Below, piece by piece: positions 6,601-9,503 of a DNA stretch of 9,503 nt. Below the pieces are notes generated by a model that did not search any database, was not told where the DNA came from, and worked only from the letters and a program-made list of their open reading frames with translations. The position numbers and the translations under genes are program-made. The stretch is taken from the NCBI GenBank assembly GCA_964569225.1, contig CAZMTU010000096.1, positions 1 to 9,503 of the forward strand, given 5' to 3'. The stretch comes from CAKSQF01 sp964569225 (GTDB taxonomy: Bacteria > Bacillota > Clostridia > Oscillospirales > CAG-272). Position 1 is the first letter of the stretch; each line of letters starts with the position of its first letter.

Positions 6601-7334
6601 TCTAAAGTAGGCGGGTAAATATCAAGAATATCCCCCCGTTTAGAATACTGCCCTGACGATTCCACCATTTCCACTGCGGTATAGCCGCAATCAGCAAGAA
6701 ACGCCGCTACCTCTCCGATCTCACAAGTATCGCTCATGGCAATACGCCTAATTCGGGCAGTAAGCCGCATTTCAGGCATGGTGTACTGTGCTGCCGCATC
6801 CGGTGTAGTAAGCACTACATCGCAGGTGTTGTTTAGAATAGCGTACAGCACCGAAAGCCTCTCATGCTCGTACTCATGAGAGGCGGTTATATTGCGCAGT
6901 ATATAGTCCCGCAGCATATACGGCTTACACCGCAATCCCCAATCGGAAAGCGACGCCGCTAAGCGGTTTATTTCTTTTTCACTGGGCAGGATCAGCAGCA
7001 TGGGCGTGTTGATCTGTCTGCGATCCTCGCACAGTGAAGCATAGAAAAGAGATCGGGCACCTTCTGACAGTCCGGTAGCCAGAAGCGGCAACGGTCGACC
7101 GCGCTTTTCATTCAGCGCTTCACATAGTTGACGGTATTCCCGCTGTTCTCTCATAAATTTATGAAGATCTTGTAGCATTTTGTTTGATTTTATTGAGGAA
7201 GAGCTTCTTAAAAGAAGCTCTTCCTCAATCCCCTTTTCAAGAACTTTTATAAAATGTCTTTTCCAAAGATTGTTACGGCTATAAGAAATATTTGCAGTCC
7301 CTTGATAAAATTTATAAAGAAAAGAAATTGCCAT
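3699..7334 (-). CDS. mfd: Transcription-repair coupling factor Mfd (possible repeat-derived N-terminal extension)
   Basis: Mfd is a DNA translocase that removes stalled RNA polymerase at lesions and recruits UvrA. The frame encodes 1211 residues. Relative to this start, the conserved protein begins at about residue 53 (MLQDLHKFM) and is then 1159 residues, close to the roughly 1150-1180 usual in Firmicutes. UvrB-homologous region: SSGQYSKRGDILDIYPP at 226-242. RNA polymerase-interacting domain: GDLVVHVTHGIGQYLG at 552-567. Walker A: GDVGYGKTE at 702-710. Walker B: VDEKQRFG at 802-809, where DEEQ/DEEH is usual. Helicase motif III-like LTATPIPRTL: 828-837. Motif VI-type LRGRVGRS: 973-980. TRG-type DLEIRGAGNLLG: 1023-1034. 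A C-terminal D7-like region follows. Residues 1-52 are encoded by a repeat-bearing spacer. The long start has GGGAG 10 nt upstream; the homology-based ATG at 7176-7178 has no Shine-Dalgarno and follows a hairpin by 13 nt. The gene is certain; the start is not. Confidence 0.96.
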   Translation of the reverse strand: MAISFLYKFYQGTANISYSRNNLWKRHFIKVLEKGIEEELLLRSSSSIKSNKMLQDLHKFMREQREYRQLCEALNEKRGRPLPLLATGLSEGARSLFYASLCEDRRQINTPMLLILPSEKEINRLAASLSDWGLRCKPYMLRDYILRNITASHEYEHERLSVLYAILNNTCDVVLTTPDAAAQYTMPEMRLTARIRRIAMSDTCEIGEVAAFLADCGYTAVEMVESSGQYSKRGDILDIYPPTLDKPVRMEFFGDEIDRMSTFDIMSQRRMDEINEIYLLPVREVIPTSEERKELAALIRGRSKKLTDLTVRTALAEEAEILESGRELSCIDKYISWLYPEKECLLSYFASDSLFVIEDYPAVIDRMRSYEFQENESIVSQLEGGLVSAEYAEHSCTCGWLDETVRTRNSVIVNSFALTMNSMDLSGIFTFQTMQTASFADQLPLMVEELESYLQRGYQTAIFCEGEQSAKNLLPVLLEKGLPASLSDENAFVRLFAAPSVPGFELKTMKFAALSACRSGAGSVRKQKSGLKTVAKKNKTEKIADYSDLHEGDLVVHVTHGIGQYLGLDSLTVAGMRRDFVKIRYSGDDMLYLPCNQLDSLSKYIGSGGDNSAVRLSRMGGAEWGKVKAKAKAATREMAKELIQLYAARMRKKGFAFAKDDRMEREFADTFEYDETQGQLDAIAEIKRDMESQCPMDRLLCGDVGYGKTEVALRAAFKAVMNGKQVAILVPTTILALQHYQTILSRMRGFPVNADMLSRFRNAKQQAVTLRKLERGEVDILVGTHRLLSKDIQFRDLGLVIVDEKQRFGVAQKEKLKQLTENVDVITLTATPIPRTLNMALSGIRDMSVLEEAPGERQPVQTYVTEYDHSVILEAIRKELRRGGQVFYLCNHIEKMMRIAGKLQADLPDARIAVANGQMDKETLSDIWYSMMTGETDILVCTTIIETGVDVANANTLIIEDADAMGLSQLHQLRGRVGRSSRRAYAYFTYPAGKILSEVSAKRLDAIRDFTEFGAGFKIAMRDLEIRGAGNLLGAEQHGHLTSIGYDLYMKLLNEAILEEKGEKVAERIECNVNIGIDAYIPESYIKNANQRIEAYKKISLIRNEGDLYDITDELLDRYGDMPRPVSSLLKISLLRARGSDAGMSKLEVKNGTVFFYPEKFQPMPWVELGRKGYKVQLVPGKLPCASVKGGKEPFIDFVAGLLKEYLQLTS
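7192..7229. repeat. Perfect 18-bp inverted repeat upstream of the mfd core
   Basis: The arm ATTGAGGAAGAGCTTCTT (7192-7209) is mirrored exactly by 7212-7229, with only 2 bp between them. In RNA it would form a long stable hairpin with a few inner bases open. Neither strand has a proper T-tract after the stem: the minus strand continues AAAATC and the plus strand CCCCTTTTC. It is thus not a standard intrinsic terminator. It lies inside the in-frame extension of mfd and ends 13 nt before the conserved mfd ATG. It may be a dispersed intergenic repeat unit or an RNA-processing or stability element. Confidence 0.9.
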
Positions 7335-7374
7335 TAGTCTGAAGCTCCCGAAACATCCATTTTCAAGAACTTTT
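7234..7374. repeat. 15-bp direct repeat pair (7234-7248 and 7360-7374)
   Basis: The plus-strand sequence TTTTCAAGAACTTTT occurs exactly at 7234-7248 and again at 7360-7374, 126 bp apart. The first copy lies 4 bp beyond the inverted repeat; the second lies about 30 bp from the end of pth. This suggests two copies of an intergenic repeat unit, one with its hairpin and one without, or a duplication made during an insertion. Confidence 0.8.
7345..7349 (-). promoter_or_regulatory. Possible Shine-Dalgarno for the long mfd start
   Basis: The minus strand reads GGGAG, 10 nt before the ATG at 7334-7332. It is the only plausible ribosome-binding site in the 222-nt gap between pth and the conserved mfd core, so it supports initiation at the long form. 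Confidence 0.45.
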
Positions 7375-7401
7375 GGGAAAAAATTACGACCTATAATCCT
7401 T

Positions 7402-8028
7402 TTAATTAAATTGATTCATAGCCTCTTCGATTTTTTCGTCCACTACCAAACGGCAGGCATCTGCCGCATGGACTGCCGCCTCAGTCAGCCGCTTGCGCTC
7501 TTCAGGAGTAAAGGTGCTCAGCACCCATGCCGAAAGATCATAATCGGGATGAGGCTTTTGACCGATCCCTAACTTGATCCGGGGAAAATCTGAAGATGAG
7601 AGCTGCTCCGTGATGCTTTTCAGCCCCTTTTGACCGCCATGACTTCCCTTTCGCCGCAAACGGATACGTCCTACATCCAGTGAAATATCATCCGACAGCA
7701 CCAAAATATGCTCAGATGGAATTTTATAGAAATCGGCTGCCGCTTTCACGGCTTCTCCCGACAGATTCATAAAAGTTTGCGGAAACATCAGAAGCACCCG
7801 CTTCTCCGAAAGAACGGCTTCAGCCACCAGTGCCTTGAACTTGCTTTTATTGAGTTTCGCGCCGCATTGCTCCGCCAGCGTTTGCAAAGCGATACACCCC
7901 GCGTTATGACGGGTATTCTCATAATCCTTGCCCGGATTGCCCAATCCGACAATCAGCCATTCTACCGGACCGGCAGGCTGCTGATCTTTATGCTCAAGCT
8001 GTTTGAAAATATCAAAAATATTGCTCAT
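7402..8028 (-). CDS. pth: Peptidyl-tRNA hydrolase (Pth)
   Basis: Pth hydrolyses peptidyl-tRNA dropped from ribosomes and so recycles tRNA in the cytoplasm. The product is 208 residues, slightly longer than the usual 185-195 because about 22 residues precede the conserved start WLIVGLGNPG (24-33). Catalytic features are present: Asn31, TRHNAG with the catalytic His41, FMNLSG with Asn88, and DDISLDVG with Asp113. The glycine-rich loop reads GSHGGQKGLKSI at 128-139, whereas the family usually has GGHNG; the positions matching E. coli His113 and Asn114 are Gln133 and Lys134. The ATG overlaps the upstream stop as ATGA, which suggests translational coupling. No internal ATG, GTG or TTG start is available before the conserved core. 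AAGGA lies 12 nt upstream. The pth-mfd order is typical of Firmicutes. Confidence 0.96.
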   Translation of the reverse strand: MSNIFDIFKQLEHKDQQPAGPVEWLIVGLGNPGKDYENTRHNAGCIALQTLAEQCGAKLNKSKFKALVAEAVLSEKRVLLMFPQTFMNLSGEAVKAAADFYKIPSEHILVLSDDISLDVGRIRLRRKGSHGGQKGLKSITEQLSSSDFPRIKLGIGQKPHPDYDLSAWVLSTFTPEERKRLTEAAVHAADACRLVVDEKIEEAMNQFN

Positions 8029-8855
8029 TTCCTGTTCTTTTCCTTAAAAGCTTCTGCCCATCCCTCTTTATTGATCTGCCGTTCACGGGCAATGCCCAAC
8101 GACTGATCAGGCACATCCATAGTAATGGTAGAGCCAGCTGCGGTATACCCGCCCTTTCCGATATGTACCGGCGCGATAAGATTGGTGTTGCAGCCGATGA
8201 AGCAGTCGTCCTCAATAACACATCGCGCTTTGGTATAGCCGTTATAATTGGAAGTAACGGTACCGCAGCCGAAATTTACCCGTTCCCCCACATCCGAATC
8301 GCCAATATAGGTCAGGTGTGAGGCATGCGAATCCTTTCCGACAGTAGAATTCTTAATTTCCACAAAATCGCCGATTTTCACCCCGCTGCACAGATGAGAA
8401 TTAGGTCTTACATGGCAGAATGGACCGATCTTCACCTGATCCTCCAATACTGACTGATAAACCTGGGTTGCATTGACTGTACATTTATCTCCAATCGTAC
8501 TGTTTTCCACCACGCTGGAGGGTCCGATCACCGAATCCTCTCCGATTATACATCCCTGGCGGATCTGGGTATTGGGATAGATCAGCGTTCCGCGTCCAAT
8601 CTTAGCAAAAGGAGAGATCAGCACACCGTCCAGCGATGCAAAAAGAACTCCTTTTTCAATAAAGCTCATAAGTATCCGTATATTGACCGTATTTACCAGG
8701 TCAAACCAATCAATAAGGTTTTTGGTTTCCTCCAATTCGCTCTGCGATAAAATTCCCTCTTTATATAAATCATAAACCGTTTCAAAACAGATTCTGAAAT
8801 CCGCAGGCAGGCCAAGTGCAGCAAGACGGTCCGATATACTTTGTTCATCCATCAT
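8025..8855 (-). CDS. Stand-alone GlmU C-terminal (acetyltransferase) domain-like left-handed beta-helix protein
   Basis: In full-length GlmU the C-terminal half acetylates glucosamine-1-phosphate with acetyl-CoA, and the N-terminal half transfers UMP to make UDP-GlcNAc. This 276-residue protein carries only the C-terminal half. An alpha-helical region of about 75 residues replaces the nucleotidyltransferase domain, and no LxxGxGTRM-type loop is visible. Hexapeptide repeats run from about residue 83 to 245. GlmU active-site features are kept: HVRP with Arg150, EIKNSTVG with Lys168, SHLTYIGD with His180 (matching E. coli His363), NYNG at 203-206, AAGSTIT at 239-245 and the final ARERQINKEGW. 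Catalysis is therefore plausible. An in-frame TTG at 8868-8870 overlaps the Shine-Dalgarno itself, so I chose the ATG at 8853-8855, which has GGAGG 8 nt upstream. It overlaps pth by 4 bp, in the place glmU holds in Firmicutes; prs is absent. Confidence 0.85.
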   Translation of the reverse strand: MMDEQSISDRLAALGLPADFRICFETVYDLYKEGILSQSELEETKNLIDWFDLVNTVNIRILMSFIEKGVLFASLDGVLISPFAKIGRGTLIYPNTQIRQGCIIGEDSVIGPSSVVENSTIGDKCTVNATQVYQSVLEDQVKIGPFCHVRPNSHLCSGVKIGDFVEIKNSTVGKDSHASHLTYIGDSDVGERVNFGCGTVTSNYNGYTKARCVIEDDCFIGCNTNLIAPVHIGKGGYTAAGSTITMDVPDQSLGIARERQINKEGWAEAFKEKNRK

Positions 8856-8863
8856 AGCGGCTC

Positions 8864-8868
8864 CCTCC
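8864..8868 (-). promoter_or_regulatory. Shine-Dalgarno deciding the GlmU-like start
   Basis: The minus strand reads GGAGG, 8 nt before the ATG at 8855-8853. The upstream in-frame TTG (8870-8868) shares a base with this site, so it is not a workable start. A second ATG follows directly at 8852-8850. Confidence 0.85.
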
Positions 8869-8887
8869 AAAAAGAAAATATAGCTTT

Positions 8888-8916
8888 ATTTTAACCTAAA
8901 AACGGTCGTTTTGCAA
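8888..8916 (-). promoter_or_regulatory. Sigma-A-type promoter for the GlmU-like gene, pth and probably mfd
   Basis: The minus strand has a TTGCAA -35 (8916-8911), a 17-bp spacer and a TAAAAT -10 (8893-8888). The predicted start near 8881 gives a short 5' UTR of about 26 nt. An inverted repeat AAAACG/CGTTTT (plus-strand 8899-8904 and 8907-8912) sits in the spacer and reaches into the -35. Confidence 0.6.
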
Positions 8917-8934
8917 TAAAAATCTGTCGTTTTG
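8905..8934. repeat. Direct repeat GTCGTTTTG around the GlmU-like -35 (possible operator)
   Basis: GTCGTTTTG occurs on the plus strand at 8905-8913 and 8926-8934, exactly 21 bp apart, close to two helical turns. The first copy overlaps the -35 of the minus-strand promoter. This spacing would suit binding of a regulator on one DNA face, but no known operator is recognised. Confidence 0.35.
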
Positions 8935-8988
8935 TTTTTAACTTTTTTAAATACTAAAAGTTAATATTTTGTAAATATTGACATTCAA

Positions 8989-9018
8989 TCCACATATTTC
9001 AGATTTTTGTGTTATAAT
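8989..9018 (+). promoter_or_regulatory. Extended -10 promoter for ppdK
   Basis: A perfect TATAAT (9013-9018) preceded by TGT makes an extended -10. A partial -35, TCCACA (8989-8994), sits 18 bp upstream. The expected start is near 9025, giving about 50 nt of leader. A 12-bp perfect palindrome, AATTTGCAAATT (9027-9038), lies just after the start site, where a repressor could act. A clean TTGACA at 8978-8983 is 29 bp from the -10 and cannot be its partner. Confidence 0.6.
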
Positions 9019-9060
9019 AGATACGCAATTTGCAAATTTATTAAGTTTATATTATTCAAC

Positions 9061-9065
9061 GGAGG
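9061..9065 (+). promoter_or_regulatory. Shine-Dalgarno of ppdK
   Basis: GGAGG sits 8 nt before the ATG at 9074. It is a strong, ideally spaced site, as expected for a highly expressed metabolic enzyme. Confidence 0.85.
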
Positions 9066-9073
9066 AAAAAAGA

Positions 9074-9503
9074 ATGGCAAAGAAGTATTGCTACCTTTTT
9101 ACAGAAGGCAACGCTAAAATGCGTGAACTTCTGGGCGGTAAAGGCGCGAATCTTGCGGAAATGACTAACATCGGTCTGCCTGTTCCCCAGGGTTTCACAA
9201 TTACCACAGAAGCTTGCACACAGTATTATGAGGATGGCAGACAGATTAACTCTGACATCATGGCTGAAATCATGGAATACATCGAAAAGATGGAGAAAAT
9301 CACCGGCAAAAAGTTTGGTGACAAGGTAAATCCGCTGCTCGTTTCGGTTCGTTCCGGCGCCCGCGCATCTATGCCCGGTATGATGGATACCATCCTGAAT
9401 CTTGGTCTGAACGAGGAAGTTGTTGAAGTTCTTGCCGCTAAATCCGGAAACCCCAGATGGGCTTGGGACTGCTATCGCCGCTTTATCCAGATGTACTCCG
9501 ACG
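9074..9503 (+). CDS. ppdK: Pyruvate, phosphate dikinase (3' end cut by window)
   Basis: PPDK interconverts ATP + phosphate + pyruvate and AMP + pyrophosphate + phosphoenolpyruvate. In anaerobes it often runs in the glycolytic, pyruvate-forming direction. Only the first 143 codons are visible; the full enzyme is about 875 residues with an N-terminal ATP-grasp domain, a central phosphohistidine domain and a C-terminal TIM barrel. The visible part is the start of the ATP-grasp domain: LLGGKGANLAEM at 19-30 with the nucleotide-binding Lys23, PVPQGFTITTEAC at 36-48, the signature SVRSGARASMPGMMDTI at 91-107 with Arg93, and YRRFIQMYSD at 134-143. These match my recollection of the Clostridium symbiosum enzyme closely. 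The gene diverges from the GlmU-like gene and has its own promoter, so it is probably the first gene of its transcript. The regulatory partner gene is not visible here. Confidence 0.97.
   Translation, partial: MAKKYCYLFTEGNAKMRELLGGKGANLAEMTNIGLPVPQGFTITTEACTQYYEDGRQINSDIMAEIMEYIEKMEKITGKKFGDKVNPLLVSVRSGARASMPGMMDTILNLGLNEEVVEVLAAKSGNPRWAWDCYRRFIQMYSD

Noticed and set aside
7192..7229. Inverted repeat as an intrinsic terminator of pth
   Set aside because: No run of T follows the stem on the minus strand (AAAATC), and on the plus strand CCCC precedes a short T4. It is kept only as a repeat.
7708..8106. Plus-strand open frame opposite pth
   Set aside because: It spans the pth/GlmU-like junction in antisense and shows no domain.
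8978..8983. Perfect TTGACA as a ppdK -35
   Set aside because: It is 29 bp from the TATAAT at 9013, and the hexamer 17 bp downstream (AGATTT) does not resemble a -10.
1..9503. CRISPR array, tRNA/rRNA genes, transposase or prophage genes
   Set aside because: No regularly spaced repeats, tRNA-like cloverleaf or recombinase/transposase motifs were seen; the window is dense with housekeeping genes.

Overview
The window looks like a core-genome segment of an anaerobic Clostridia member (Firmicutes, plausibly an Oscillospiraceae/Ruminococcaceae-type gut bacterium). The reasons are moderate G+C content, strong purine-rich Shine-Dalgarno sites on nearly every gene, a clostridial-type pyruvate phosphate dikinase, and a glmU-like/pth/mfd/foldase-lipoprotein order that recalls the Firmicutes glmU-prs-pth-mfd neighbourhood. 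The lineage is inferred from gene content and family resemblance, not from a search.

Seven of the eight genes lie on the minus strand. In transcription order (right to left) they are: a stand-alone left-handed beta-helix protein equal to the acetyltransferase half of GlmU (8025-8855); peptidyl-tRNA hydrolase pth (7402-8028), overlapping the previous gene by 4 bp; the transcription-repair coupling factor mfd (3699-7334); a PrsA/SurA-like lipoprotein (2514-3602); an endonuclease/exonuclease/phosphatase-fold protein (1711-2478); ribosome maturation factor rimP (1014-1484); and nusA (1-979, C-terminus cut by the window edge). The eighth gene, pyruvate phosphate dikinase (ppdK, 9074 onward, cut by the right edge), runs the other way. 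It shares a roughly 220-bp promoter region with the GlmU-like gene.

Three minus-strand transcription starts can be proposed: before the GlmU-like gene (with pth and mfd probably downstream in the same transcript), just after mfd (lipoprotein plus phosphatase-fold gene), and before rimP-nusA. The last has a leader of about 145 nt with an intrinsic-terminator-like hairpin right after the predicted start site, which suggests attenuation. The genes serve translation quality control (pth), transcription-coupled repair (mfd), secreted-protein folding (lipoprotein), 30S maturation and transcript elongation (rimP, nusA), and pyruvate/PEP metabolism (ppdK).

The most unusual region is 7179-7401 between pth and the conserved start of mfd. 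It contains a perfect 18-bp inverted repeat and a 15-bp direct repeat, yet it stays open in frame with mfd and would add 52 residues to the protein. I see no complete new defence or mobile system here. The points worth following up are the repeat-derived Mfd extension, the half-GlmU protein, the rimP leader, and substitutions at normally conserved sites in Pth and in the foldase domain.
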